The notes: generated from the letters alone by a model not told the origin. Positions 10,618-22,564 are shown, counted from the first letter of the stretch. The stretch is 64,000 nucleotides of DNA from Carnegiea gigantea (GCA_029747015.1 JAKOGI010000535.1:1-64000); one strand, 5' to 3'. A program made the numbers and translations.

Positions 10618-11510
10618 TGCGGACTGCCTCCAATATTATTGTTGCAAAGCTAAACAAAGGTGAAAAACTCAATGGTAACAATTATAAAATCTAGAGCATG
10701 AAAATGCAATATGTGCTTGAAAAACAAGAGGTTCTTAAGACTTTGAATGCTATCATAAATAAGCCTAAGCAGGCAACACGGCCTAACATAGGTGGGACCG
10801 TGAAGCCTACGAAGCATGCAAAAAGAAAAACTCCCTAGTTCGCATCATGCTACTGACCAGTATCAACAATGATCCAATGAGGGAGTGCAAGGTCCATGCT
10901 AATGCCAATGACCTGTGGGAAGTTGTCAAAACAAAGTTTTGAACTGTCTTGGTTACCAGGCTTAGGCCACTCATAATCAAGTTTGACACCTCTAAGAAGC
11001 CCCCAAATGTTCCTATGAAGAAACACCTAAGGCACATGTCAAGCATGATTAATGAATTGGCAGATGTGGACCATGTAATGATCGATGGACTGTAGGTTTA
11101 GGTTGCTATCTATTCCCTACCTCATAGTTAGGATCATATGAAACTGACCCTCACTCACAATGAGTATATAAAACTTTTGAGGATGTGAGGCGGCATCTCC
11201 TGCCAGAGAAAGAGTGACAAGAAACAACTAAAATGATAGGTGAAAAAGTGCATGTGTCAACCTCCAACTTAAGAAATCATTCAAAGGATAAGAACCGAGG
11301 AAATTGGAAGGGCAAGGCTAGGCCAACTAAGAAGCCTAAGCATGACCAACAAGGCAATAAAAAGTGTGGGAAGAAGAAGAATCTAGCATAAGTAAAGTGC
11401 TTCAACCGTAACCAAATGAGTCACTATGCTTGTGATTGCACTAAGCCTAAGAAGGTATTTTACTATGCCCATGCAAGTGGCTTTAATGTTGCTACTTATA
11501 TCTTTGTTTC
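10618..11510 (+). pseudogene. Copia A gag pseudogene
   Basis: Gag packages the RNA of the element. The reading starts near the ATG at 10618 with AKLNKGEKLNGNNYKI and then hits a stop. Later frames contain a UBN2-type gag region (near 10960-11060, MKKHLRHMSS) and a degraded zinc knuckle, CFNRNQMSHYACDC, near 11400, in which the second Cys of CX2CX4HX4C is Arg. Several stops and frameshifts disrupt it. Copia B shares the same knuckle context, which shows they are one family. Confidence 0.6.
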
Positions 11511-12905
11511 TAGAACTAATCTTATGTAGATTGTAGATTGAGGAGCCACATACTACATAATGAAGGATTGTGAAGCATTTCTGGACTTTCGAGGGGTCCT
11601 ATACGAATCAATGTGGATATATGTGGGAAAAAACATGTAGGTGACTCTTAAAGGAATTAGAACATGCAAGCTAGTCTTGTGTGGTAGCTGAGACCTTATT
11701 CTGCATGATGTCTTGTTTGCATTTGAGATTCATTGGAATATTATTTCTGAGTTGGTTCCATTATGTTTAGGTTTAGATTGACATTTTTATAACACTGAAC
11801 CTGGTTTGTTTTTGGAAACAACATATCTTGATTCAGGTTTTGTTACAGATAGTTTAATTATTATGGTTCGGATGTTAGTTCCTTCAGTTTGAGTGTTAGT
11901 TTTTCCTTATTTATTTCTTCACATAATTATGAGAGTGATGTGAATGTTTAGCATGCTATATTAGGCAACATTGGCTAAAATTGTATGCAAAGGCTTGCAA
12001 ATGAAGGTTTGTTAGCAAACATTGGGCAAGCTAGGTTGCCCATTTATGAGCATTGCTTAGCAGGGAAATCAACGAAAAAACCACTTGGAAAGACTACCAG
12101 AGTCGAATTTCTATTGCAATTGATTCATTCTGACATTTGTGGTCCAATGATTGTGAAAACAACGCACAGAGCTTCTTATTTCATCAATTACATTAATGAT
12201 TTCACCCATTTTGGTCATGCCTACTTGATCTCACATAAATATGAGTTGCTTTAAGAAACATGTGAACATAATAGAAAATTAGTTAGACAAAACGGTTAAG
12301 GCCTTAAGAACCAATCAAGGTAGAGAATATTTTTAAACTCTGTTTAACAAATTTTATGATGAAAAGGGAATAGTATATCAGTTGACTATTCCAAATACTC
12401 TATAACAAAATGGTGTTGTGGAGAGAAAGACTGGAATGCTCCTTGAGATGGTAAGATCAATGATGATGATGCATACTCAATTGCCCATTTCCTACTGGGG
12501 AAGTGTTGTTTCAACTATAGCCTATGTTCTTAATGGCGCGTCTATGAAATTAGTTGCGACCATTGCAGAGGAGTTATGGACTGATAGAAAGCCCAACCTA
12601 AATGTTTTAAGACCTTGGGATTGTGCAGCCTATATACACGATCCCTCTTGCAAATATGACAAATAAGGCCTAAGAGGAAAGAAGTTACACTTTATTAGGT
12701 ACTCTAAAACCTCAAAAGGGTATGTATTCATGGGGCTTCAAGAAAGTAGGAGTGTAAATGAATTCGATTGAAGATATATTACATTCCTGAAAAATGAATT
12801 TTCAAAGAAGGGTGAGATAGGCCAAGAACTTATCTCTATTTGCACTTGAGGAACTCAACCTATTATATCCCTTCATTCATGGAGGAGGATTGTAACTGAT
12901 AATGA
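11511..12905 (+). pseudogene. Copia A protease-integrase pseudogene
   Basis: A protease remnant near 11530 reads IVD followed by a stop and GAT, the broken form of the D-S/T-G active site. Integrase covers about 11960-12760. Open pieces at 11985-12254 (HSDICGP, the first catalytic Asp) and 12418-12666 (NGVVERKTG with the catalytic Glu just upstream and inside the piece) are separated by a stop-rich segment with TNQGREYF, where the second catalytic Asp is replaced by Asn. The downstream part reads LNVLRPWDCAAY, a variant of the usual LRVFGC. The protein cannot be functional. Confidence 0.65.
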
Positions 12906-13045
12906 TATGGTTCCTGGATTGATTCCTGGATTGTAACTCAACCTATTTTGATCGATTCCTAGAAAATGAATTTCCAAAGAAGGGTGAGATAGGCCAAGAA
13001 ATTATCTCTATTTGCACTTGAAAAACTCAACCTATTATATCCCCC
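12783..13045 (+). repeat. ~90-bp duplication inside copia A
   Basis: Segments 12783-12872 and 12955-13045 are near-identical direct copies containing GGGTGAGATAGGCCAAGAA and ACTCAACCTATTATATCCC. About 80 bp separate them. This is a local duplication in the decayed region between integrase and RT. Confidence 0.6.
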
Positions 13046-13289
13046 TTCTTCATCAGATTTGAATGAAAGTGATCCTAATCTCATTCCAAGTGTAAGCGAG
13101 CCTATCGGTCCTAATTCAAGTGGGAGGAAAATCGATCCAAATGGGAACAAATTATGTTTTGATGAATCTCAACTAAGACGAAGTAACGGTAAAAGTATTC
13201 CTTGCTGTAGTTTTGATATTGAAGTAGGAAAACTCTTACAACACTCCTACAAGAGGAAAATGGGCTAAGAAATGTAAAAAAGACTCTTT

Positions 13290-14765
13290 CCAGCCCTTTA
13301 AAGGATAGATGGATCAAGGTAATGGAAGATGAGATGGAGTCAATGAACGTCAACAAAGTGTGAAAACTAGTTGACCTTCCAGATGGACGCAAAGCTATTC
13401 AGAACAAGGGGGTTCTCAAACTTAAACGCAAGGCTGATGGCACAATTGAGATGAATAAGGTCCAAGTAGTTGCAAAGGGGTACACACAATAGGAAGGAAT
13501 CGACTAGGAAGAGACTTTTTCTCCCATTGTACGATTTGCCTCTATTCACCTAATTTTCACTATGATTGTCGATTTGGACCTAAAATTGCATCAAATCGAT
13601 ATGAAAACTACCTTTCCCAATGGAGAATTAAATGAAGGGATTTTTATGGAACAACCTAAAGGTTTCATTTAAAAAGACCACAAACACAAAGTTTGTGGAC
13701 TTCTAAAGTCTATTTACGACCTAGAACAATCTTCTAGGCAGTGGTATATTTGCTTTCATAGTGTAGTCACATCTAGTAGTTTCATTATGATTGATGATAA
13801 TCATTGCATCTATACCAAGAGAAATAATGGCAACTTTGTAATTCTATCGTCGTATGTTAATGATACATGGAAATGATATGGAGCATATTAACATGGTAAA
13901 GCCTAGCTATCATCTAACTTTGAGGTAAAAGATATAGATTAAGTATCATACATTCTCGGAGTGAAGATTTCAAGAGATCGATAAAAGAAATAGTTATCTC
14001 TTTCTTAAGAAAATTACATCAAAAGGGCCCTTGAATGATTTGACATGTTGAACTGTAGCCTGTTGATACTCCTATCTGCAAAGGCAAAGCCTTAGGAAGC
14101 AAAATGTGTCTAGAAACATCAGAAGAAAAAGCACAACTGATTAGAGTCCCTTATGCCAGTGCAGGTAGTCTAATGTATGTTATGCATTAGACCAGATACT
14201 TGTTTCACCATTGGCTTGGTTGGTAGATATCAATTTAACTTAGCACTGACACATTGGAAGGCAGTAAAGAGGATCATAAGGTACCCGAAGGGAAGTTCTG
14301 ACTATGCACTTTGCTATCAAGGTAATGATGTGACCTGAAGGGATACACTGATGCTAACTATGGAGGAGATTTGGATAACATAAAATCTACCTTAGGATAT
14401 CTCTTCTTATTGAGAGCTGGTGTTGTATCATGGAGTAGTAAGAAGCAATTATGTGTAGCCTTACCCATGATGGAGGCCAAATTTATGACTCTCTCGATAA
14501 CAACGCATGAGGTTTTAGGTTGAAAAAATTCTTGAATTGCCTAATGATGACAACAGATAGTGCTAGCTCAGTATTAGTTTGCTGTGACAGTCAAGCCATA
14601 ATTACATATACCAGGACCTTGAGTATCATAGCAAGGCCAAACACATTAATATTAAGTTCAAGTTTGTCAAAAATATGGTAGCACATAAGATGTGGATGTC
14701 AAGTATATTTCAACGAAGAGGATGGTAGCAAATCCCTTAAATTGCAAGAGATGTGCTTATTAAAC
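13290..14765 (+). pseudogene. Copia A reverse transcriptase-RNase H pseudogene
   Basis: The RT region begins near 13300 with a MEDEMESMN segment, has KADGTIEMNKVQVVAKGYTQ at about 13430, and HQIDMKT near 13590 keeps the first catalytic Asp. The YVDD box near 13855 reads YVND, so a catalytic residue is lost. RNase H (about 14200-14765) shows HWKAVKRIIRY, WSSKKQL in broken form, CCDSQA and HINIKFKFVKNMVAHK. Many stops and shifts are present. The sequence AGGACCTTGAGTATCATAG in RNase H corresponds to the point where the Sirevirus entered copia B. Confidence 0.65.
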
Positions 14766-14955
14766 ACACAAGGGATAAGGGACTTCGTAGGTGTTACATG
14801 TCCTTGACTTGTGTTCTTTTACTGTTTGTCCCTACCCATTCATTAATGATTATTTAACATTTTTCCTTTTGAAATAAGTTGATTTGCATGCACTTGTTGG
14901 AATGTTTGAATGCACATTCTTCTTTATGATCCTTATTGGGCATTCTTGAATATAG

Positions 14956-16054
14956 GTAGAGCAGAATTCTGGGAAGAAGAACATTGCCCCCTTTATACCA
15001 AAGGCCCCTTCAAAGTTTAGGGATAGCCTTGTGAAGCTAATAAAGGGTAATGACAAGGAAGTCAAGCATCTTCAAATCATGAAGGAACAGAACAATCTCG
15101 CAAGTCCTAATGAAGATAGAGAAATCAGTGTCAACCACAGCTGAGAACTAACCTCTTAAGTTCAAGAAAAGGGGTTATTGTCTGGGAAAGAGGAGAGAAA
15201 AAAAAAGACAACAACTGTGAAGTCCCCAATTGTTAAGGGTTCCTCACAGCCAAAGGTGAAGGTGATAATCCGCATTGTCCATCACTGCTATCAACACCTT
15301 TCTTTACACTTCAAATGACACTAGGGTGCTAAATGTTTTTTCTTTTGGGATTAGTAATGATGCTAGGAAAATTGCCCATGATGTCCTTTTGAATATTACT
15401 AAGGGTTCCTTCATGAATGCTAATGCGGAAGGAACCTTGTCTTCTAAAGATTCTTCTAGCCAATTCGAGTGGCATTTTCATAAAGGGTGGAGAAGTAAGA
15501 GGTTGAATGAGATTTCCTTCGATAGGGGCAAGATTCTAACAACCAATTCTGCTCTATGGAAAAAGAGAGGTGGTCCTTCTATTAAAGAATAAGGTTCTCC
15601 CTTCAGTAATGCTTCAAAAGAATCCCCCATGCAATAAACTATCAAAGTTGAGAGATTAGCACAATGAAGGGTGATTCCTACTCCTCCTATAAGAAAGGCT
15701 TAATAAAGCTACTTTTGAAAAGTTTATTGATCATCCCTTTTCCTTCTCATTTCTAAACTCCAGCTAGCTATTGTAAAGCTAAAGGCTTGCCCTATCGCCC
15801 CTCTTTCTATGTTGGAATCCTTTAAGGCTGAAAATTCCCTTATAAAGGTCCAACTTCAGGAATTTAAGGAAGCCTTGAAGAAAGGGCAGTTTAAGAATAA
15901 GGATTTGAAGAAGAGACTATAGAGGAAGCATCAGATCACTAGCTTCTATAGGGAGGACATAACCAAAACACTAGCCAACTTGTTTCACAACTTCCTCAAA
16001 AAGGTAGAAACTAAAGCTAATGTCAAGAAATTAAAGGGGAAGAGGAGTGAATGA
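14956..16054 (+). pseudogene. Decayed plus-strand ORF antisense to the Tat-like gag-protease
   Basis: Open pieces follow one another on the plus strand, with frameshifts: about 14970-15140 (GKKNIAPFIPKAPSKF), 15275-15592 (105 residues containing VLNVFSFGISNDARKIAHDV) and about 15770-16052, Lys/Glu-rich and probably coiled-coil (LQEFKEALKKGQFKNKDLKK), ending in TGA. AATAAA-like sequence follows near 16100. The neighbouring protease and gag run on the opposite strand. Some Tat-lineage elements are known to carry extra ORFs near their 3' end, in sense or antisense; this may be such an ORF. I do not recognise the protein. Confidence 0.4.
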
Positions 16055-16780
16055 TCAATCTTTTGTAGCACAAGCTTGTATTTATAATCTATATTCATTT
16101 AATAAAGCTTTTGAATTTGAGTATTGTGTGTGTGATTTAGAAGAAATTTTTTATTTCTCTCAAGACTTAATCCACCCTTATAGAATTTTACTTTGAATTC
16201 TATAGATGAATCTCATGCCATGATCTTAGAAATCCTGCTCCTGATAGGTCTTGATTGAATATCAACTGAGCCTATTAACCTATCTTAGGAATTCATTATG
16301 CTTTTTCCACCCACTTTCTTCATTAACATTACATTAAATGATACAGTATTAGGGAATGAAAACATTACTTTATTAGTTTTCCTATAACTTAAAGCATTAG
16401 CAGTGGAGAAGTAAAATTCTCAGCCTAGTTACAGTAAACAAAAACATCTTGTTGTAGCAACCGTTGAGGCTTTGTAGATGTCTCTCATAACCCTTATGAT
16501 AAAAATAATTATTGATATTTAGGAAGGTTTTAGTTTATATTCTTTCATAGTCATTTCCCCATACCCTTAGACTAGTTATACCAGCTTCTATAAGTGCCAG
16601 ATTTCTCATCCTATATGTTTTCTAACTGGTTCTAGGACAGGTGGCTTTTTGGAGGATATTGACCTTTTACTGCTTCTCTTGTTCTTTTTACTAGCTTGGG
16701 ACCCAAAGGTTTGGCTATTACGGTAGCCATCTAACACATACTTGTACTATTCTAATCTCACACTGTCTTTCCCACTATAA
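16055..16780. other. Unassigned part of the Tat-like element
   Basis: There is no readable domain on either strand. By position this could be decayed sequence between the protease and the antisense ORF. I found no RT or integrase motif. Confidence 0.35.
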
Positions 16781-17180
16781 CATCATCTTTAGTGTGGTGC
16801 ATCTCTAGGTTATAGGTAGAAAGTGTTGCTCTCAAAGAGTTTAGGAGTGATCTTCTGGCGATTATGTTAGTGTTAGAAGGCATATTAGTAATTATGTAGT
16901 TTACTAGTGCCTGATAGGTCCTTCCTTTTTGGACCCTACCCTAATAGGTAATTAAATCATCCCTTTAGGATATACGATGTATGTTACAAGCCATAGGATT
17001 ATGTGTTATGCTTGAGTCATGTCCTCAGTCTGTAGGTCAAGCTTGAGAAGTTAATTAATAAACATAGCATTTATGGACCTTCCAGTATCCATAAGTGCCC
17101 TACCAATTATATAGCTGGCTATTATCAATTTAATTATTATAAGATCAATGCATGACCATGACCTAGGTCTATTTGCCTTG
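16781..17180 (-). pseudogene. Tat-like gypsy aspartic protease remnant
   Basis: Read on the minus strand from about 17175: GRALMDTGRS carries the DTG active-site triad of a retropepsin. It is followed by INAMFIN, LLKLDLQTEDM and YPKGMI. Near 16860 a frame-shifted segment reads LLNSLRATLSTYNLEMHH, recalling the flap-distal LGR-W-L-x-AVPSTYH region of Tat/Ogre proteases. Stops break the frame. It lies after gag on the same strand, as expected in a gypsy element. Confidence 0.5.
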
Positions 17181-17699
17181 GGTGGCGTATCCATGGTTAC
17201 CTACTTCATTCATGATTTACGTGATCTAGAGTTCTCGAGTGACTCTTTAGAGCCCTATCTGACAATCCTACTACAGATGATCCCATAGAGATTAATTATA
17301 TGGTGCCCTTAAGGGGTTTTTTGAGGGTTGCCTTCTTCTGATCTCCTTACATTTAGATGCTTCCTCTTCTTTTGGGATCTAACCTTGGGGTACTTGTCCA
17401 GCCTCGCTCTGTTAGCTAGATCCAGAGTAGTCTACCCAGTACCTAATTGTATTCTACGTCATACCTATAATCCTCGTGGAAGCACAATCTTTTTCCTTGT
17501 TCTTGATCTTCGGTCTGTACTTCAGTGACCTTGGGGGTGTCCACGTGCATTCACACCTTGATTTCTATAAGGATTTCAGTCGTTGAGGTGTTAAAGAGAG
17601 GTCTCATTGTAAAGGCCTTTCTTTCTTCCTTTTGATCTTGCTGATCAACCCTTTTTTCATCCCTTTAAGAAACCTCTTAAGGAGTTCTAGTCCCTTTCA

Positions 17700-18275
17700 T
17701 AGTTACCTCAAGTTGTATTTACCTTTTTGCTATGTTGAGGGCCTAACTATCCATTTCGAGGTGAACTTTTCACTGAGGCCTTTATGCTTGACCTGATTGG
17801 TGAAGGAAACTATAGCCACATCTAGCTTATGCTTTGTTGTAAAGAGTTTTTCATGATTGAATCTTTCCATATATTTAACAAGGGTCTCTTGGCATCTTTG
17901 GCCTATTTTATCAGTTATATAGTAGATTTTGGAGTTCCCTACTTCTAATGAAGTGGTTTCTAAAATCAGTTGAAAGATCATCCTAAGAATAAGTGATCTT
18001 AGGGCAGCTTGTTCAACCAAGCTTCTAATACTCCATTTAGGGTGGTAAGGAAGTATCTGCACATCATATTCTTTGAGGGAGATAGGTGCATATAGATCTA
18101 GGTTAAGTATACATCAAGATGCTCTTAAGAGTCACTTATCCCATCAAATTGCCCTATCTTTAGCACTTTGATCTTTTCTAGGATTTTAACCTTTCATATC
18201 TCTATGCCAAAGGTTATCTTGATTTGTGGGTGATCTGCCCATGGAGCCCCCAGTTTAAGGATTTTCTTAGTGTTT
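17700..18275 (-). pseudogene. Tat-like gypsy gag remnant (Retrotrans_gag)
   Basis: The minus strand reads KVLKIGQFDGISD, then EHLDVYLT, MMCRYFLTTLNGVLEAWLNK and, in the open piece at 18062-17730, ETLVKYMERFNHEKL. This matches the order of the Ty3/gypsy gag domain: a D-G-x-x-DPxxHL motif, then F-P-x-SLxGxAxxWF, then E-S-L-R-x-YxxRFN. Two or more stops and frame changes are present. Upstream on the same strand are the PBS and the LTR. Confidence 0.6.
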
Positions 18276-18891
18276 TCTCCTAAAAGCTATTGAGGTTGAA
18301 TAAGTTTGATGGAGCTTGAGCTTTGTTGCTATGAATTTTTTTTCACAGTCTTCTTCTTAATGAGATATATCTTGATCAGGTCTCTTCGGTAAAGATTTCT
18401 CTTTCTTAGCCCTTTTAGGGTTTAAGATCTCTCTTAATTATTTGTCTTTGTTTCTCTAATACCTTGAAGGTTTGTGCTTAGGATCTTTTTCCTCTAAATC
18501 ATTAGGGAAAAGCTCCTTTGGAGTCCTGGTTGGCCTATCATGTCTTTAACAAAAAGACTCTTAAGGGTAGCCCTTCTTATCTTGCTCTAAAAAGCTAAGA
18601 ATACATCTAACTTCATCATCATGGGGAACCAAACTTTATCTATCTTCAATTTGATGAACTAGCTCACCATCTTTAGAGCATTTTCTAATTATTATACTGA
18701 ATTGGTGCACCTAGGAGCTAAATGTCCTATAGGGGGAGTCGTATCCTTCAGGTCTGAAACATCCTCCATGATAAGGTCTACTTTTTGAGAGGTTTTGGAT
18801 TGGGTTCCAGATTATGGGGCTGTTAGTTCTTAGGGATGGCGATACCATATCCCTTGTTATCTTCAAAAGGTGGCATCTTTGCTCAACTCGA
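18276..18891 (-). other. Leader/N-terminal gag region of the Tat-like element
   Basis: It lies between PBS and the readable gag. I see only short decayed coding fragments (for example KLGAPWADHPQIKI near 18230 on the minus strand) and no separate gene. Confidence 0.4.
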
Positions 18892-18913
18892 GGTTCCCAT
18901 ACACAGCATCAAA
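18892..18913 (-). other. Primer binding site of the Tat-like element
   Basis: The minus strand reads TTTGATGCTGTGTATGGGAA, a mutated form of the TTTGGCGCCGTCTGTGGGAA-type site used by Tat/Ogre elements. It is directly followed by a CTCGAG-containing leader. Confidence 0.55.
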
Positions 18914-19620
18914 TGTTTCAACTCTGTTTATAGCTTTTGATCAAGTAAAGGAGAATTTTAGAGAAGGTAGTAAGTAGAATATAGATTATAAAAGTCTTAT
19001 TAACCTACCTTCGATGTTGGCCATAACTTGCTTATACAGGATTTTAGGACGGTTCTCATAAAGGAATTTTACTAGGATTCTACATATTTCTTAGGTATAG
19101 ATTATTTCCCAATTTTATTCACACTCAAAGATCTTCCCCAGTTCATTGTAGAGTTAGGAAATCTTGGTTAGGTCTTTGCTTCCCTACCAAGCCACGTTCT
19201 TAGGAATTATTTTTCAGGGCAATAGTGGATCTAGGCTTTATTGAGCTTATGTTTGGGTCTAGACTACTTAATCCTAGTGGCTAGATTTGGCCAATTCTCT
19301 TTGTTAAGCTTTTATTGGGCTATGCCTCAATGTCTCTATAGAGTTTATTTCTACCTGAATTAGGTATACATACACCTCCCTTGTATGAAAAAATCAACTT
19401 TGGATGATTTGAATCTTAAAATGAAATGAAGCTCTTGGCTTTCTTTTCTCACTGTAATATTTTTTCTTTATCTCTTGCCGTAAGAGTAGTGATTAGAGTC
19501 ATAGCTTTATCTTGATCTTTGTTGGCTAGGACTTTGTGTGATTAAGTGGTACTATGTTAATTCAGGGTTGGGTTCCCTTTAGCATATAAACATCTCTCAT
19601 TGATTTTTTTCTTCCATGCA
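18914..19620 (-). repeat. Probable 5' LTR of the Tat-like element
   Basis: The LTR end is set by the adjacent PBS: plus strand TGTTTCAACTCTG at 18914. The far end is uncertain and is placed before the microsatellite. No second LTR was found to the left, where the element adjoins copia A, so the element is truncated or its 3' LTR is too decayed to see. Confidence 0.4.
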
Positions 19621-19718
19621 TATTGATCGAGTATTGGCCTCATATTTCTCAAAAGAAATATCAATAGAAAACATAAAGATGAGCTATTAAGACATAGTAA
19701 GTCAAACTCTGATTACAA

Positions 19719-19777
<59 letters not shown>

Positions 19778-19795
19778 CACATATCTATATATATT

Positions 19796-19828
<33 letters not shown>

Positions 19829-19912
19829 GTATGCATGTATGTATATGTATATATATATGTGTGTGTGTGTGTATATATTTGTGTGTGTATGTCTATATAT
19901 ATATGTATATTT
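19719..19912. repeat. Compound AT/GT microsatellite
   Basis: It includes (GT)21 at 19729-19770, then alternating TA and GT blocks with TATGCATG variants. The apparent ORFs rich in Cys-Val or Thr-His on both strands are translations of this repeat and not genes. The tract is expected to be highly variable in length between individuals. Confidence 0.95.
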
Positions 19913-19934
19913 TTGCACAATTAAAAAAAAACGA

Positions 19935-20290
19935 AAGGGTTGGGGGGGTCATACAATAGCTGCAATGGGGCTCTCTCTCTCCTCTATATCTCGTTAGTCT
20001 CTCTCTCTGATCTATCTCTCTCCTCACCCCAGCTCCTCCATAGAGTGACACTGGCCGACTGCCGCCGTGACCTGTCACTGGACGGCCGAGATCCACCATC
20101 GCCGGCTGACACCGCTCTCTCCTTCTCGGCGCTTCTCCCTTTTGACGTCGCTTAATCTCATCCCTCTATCTCTCTAGCTTTCTCTCTTTTGCAGGCGGCA
20201 ACCCATACACCGACGACCACCTCTAGTGGCCGGCGTGCGCAAAAATCTGGGCAGTAACATAATTGCTCGCCGGCCAAGGGGTCACCAAAT
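19935..20290. other. GC/CT-rich island of unknown origin
   Basis: The local base composition contrasts with its AT-rich surroundings. CTCTCTCT tracts are followed by CCGGCTGACACCGC, CGGCGCTTCTCCC and GGCCGGCGTGCGC. It could be an LTR leader of an old gypsy element or a captured 5' gene end. No ORF with recognisable similarity was found (19940-20155 is open but low-complexity). Confidence 0.4.
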
Positions 20291-22243
20291 TTGGAATTTT
20301 TGGGGTGGGGGCTTGGGTGGTGTGAATTCTGTTTTTTTTGGGGTTTTATTCCTTGGAAAAATTTAAAAGTTGTAAATTATTAATTATAATTACATTATAA
20401 ATGAATTTCATACTTTAAAATGATGATTTTTATTTTTCTTAAATTTCATAGAGAAAGAGAGGGGAAAAAGGAGGCACTATAGCATTCAGATCTCTTTTAA
20501 AAATTGTAAAAAAAGTGTTTTTCTTTATTTTTTAAAATATTGCAATAATATATGTGGACTCAGCCACCGCCACATCATCCCTCCGGTGTGTCAAACTCGG
20601 TGATGGTATACTGAAAATAAATACATTAAAAGTTCAGCTCACTAGCATAGATTTCTTAAGTTCAGATGATCGCCTTCCAGACCCCCTAAAGTTTGGATTA
20701 TTCGATTCCAAAAACCCTTTAAATAATGAGATAGAGCTCAATAATGTCTACCTCTAATAGTTAAACATAATTTTTACATTTATTTCAAATATTTTTAGAG
20801 AGAAAGGGAAGGAAATCAAATAGTTCAGCAACATTTTAAGTTTCCAACCCAACTAGGGCCCTTAATCAAGCCCCCCTTTCTTTTTATTATACAAACTATT
20901 AACAGATTTATTACACTAGAGAGCAGGTTCATCGTAGCCTGATAGATTGTAACCGATTCATTATGGCCTACACCGGATATAGTCATATTGTATCAAACCT
21001 ATGCTACCCAATACCTGGTTTGTGTCCCTCTACCATGGCAAATACCCACCCTACTTACTTGCATTACCAAGGGAGACTATCCTATCTAAATTTGGTCCAA
21101 TTGCCTTTTGCAGTTATGCCAAAACCAACCCACCATACCCAAACTTCATATAATTTTGATAATCCACTAAAAGCATGAACTGCTTGAAGATAACACTTTA
21201 ATCATAACAAAATATTTCAACATTCAAATCGTAATAAAATCATATGGGAGTTTAATTGTTTACACATAAAGTCCCCTTCGCACCGAAATAATTTATAAAC
21301 ACCTGAAGCACATTTAAAAGGCATCCAAAGGAGGTTAGGGTATAAACATTACCTCAATGAAGCACAAAAGCCTATTTTAGCTCGGTTCTAAATTAAGGGG
21401 CCTAAACTACAAAATAGTAACATAATAAGGGCCAACCTTGGCTAATGTAACAACCTAATTAACCCAAGCAAGCCGTAAGTTGAAATTTCATAATTAACCC
21501 AAATTATTCATTTTAAAGCACCAAAATAGTTTTTGATGATTATTTTCTAATTGTTAGCTATCAATTAGCCTTAAAAATAGCTTGGATATCATGTATTCAA
21601 GAGGCCATAATTTGACTTAATGATACTGATATAAGGAGATTAACCATAATTTCGAAAAGTCTGCATGTCTATTACGACTTTCATTCCAAGGCTAACAGTA
21701 AATAGCCACAATGAGTGCTCCAAAAATCCAAGTTTTCACAACTGGTCAGAGTTAACTCAGGTTTGTGCACTTGTGGATGAAAATCTATATCTCCCTAATA
21801 CTACAACTGAATTTAGTAATTCAAAATTGCTAGTATAGTAGATTCATAAATATATGTCTCTAATTTTTGTGATCTTTAGAAATGTATATATTTCTGGGGA
21901 ATCTTCAAAGGTAAGAAATTACAAACTAATTTTTGAATTTTTGCTAAACTCATACCTATCCATCTAGCCACATGTCCATAATTTAAATTCAAGAAATTCT
22001 TCATTAAACTCCCTTAGGTCTATTCTAATTCTATCTAAAGGCGCTAAAGCTCTACTAAAGCCATAAGGGTGCAAAAATTGGGGAGGAAGTGTTATAGAGG
22101 AAACAAATGCTGGTGAATGTTTTTAACGATAAACTACCAATGCCAATGTACATTCCTTAGCTAAGTGATGTGAGAAGAATTATAGGGGATCATTACTAGG
22201 ACCAAAAGGAAAAGAGTGAAAGTTTGAGTTTAGGATTCAAAAG
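20291..22243. other. AT-rich unassigned region, possible old LTR remnants
   Basis: No gene is supported; ORFs 20554-20757 and 20963-21178 lack recognisable similarity. A TGTAACAACCTAATTAACCC start near 21450 and phrases such as GGCCATAATTTGAC and ACGACTTTCATTCCAAGG resemble wording in the chromovirus LTRs further right, so part may be a decayed gypsy LTR. No boundaries or duplication could be set. Confidence 0.3.
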
Positions 22244-22564
22244 TGAAAGAACTAGTATAACTAATTAAGTATAAATGAATTTACCTTATTCCTGTAGCGG
22301 AAGACGATTGAGCTTTGGCTTTGAATCACTAGTCAAGGAATGAACTCATATGATCCCACAATCTAAGAGCCCTAGGGTTTTGTGCAGAAACTCTCTTCAA
22401 AGAACCCTCATTTGTTTTTCTATAACTTTTTTCTTAGACTGATCCCCTTTTTATATTAGATGGACCGGCAAAGGAACTAAGGTTTCTGAGGTTGTTAAGC
22501 TATCAACTTATAATGTGGATTGGGCCTACACCCCTTATGGGTGTAACATCTCCTAAATCCAACA
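22244..22564 (-). repeat. 3' LTR of copia B
   Basis: In minus orientation it starts TGTTGGATTTAGGAG and ends TTCTTTCA. It is similar to the copia A LTR at 8523-8883 but inverted. Just outside its start (plus 22565-22585) the minus strand carries the purine tract GTGAGTGGGAGA, as expected for the second-strand primer. This makes it the 3' LTR, with the element body to the right. Confidence 0.65.

Larger units (their letters stand above)
8523..14955 (+). mobile_element. Copia A: decayed Ty1/copia element, 3' truncated
   Basis: The order is LTR, PBS, a 1.7-kb leader, gag, protease, integrase, RT, RNase H, which is the Ty1/copia order (integrase before RT). Every domain is interrupted by stops and frameshifts. 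Sequence after RNase H still aligns with copia B until about 14955, near GCATTCTTGAATAT, where similarity stops at the neighbouring Tat-like sequence. The 3' LTR is absent. Its main value is as a guide: it aligns across three of the insertion sites in copia B. Confidence 0.75.

Noticed and set aside
19661..19997. Overlapping ORFs on both strands rich in Cys-Val, Thr-His or Ile-Tyr
   Set aside because: They are translations of the GT/AT microsatellite in several frames.
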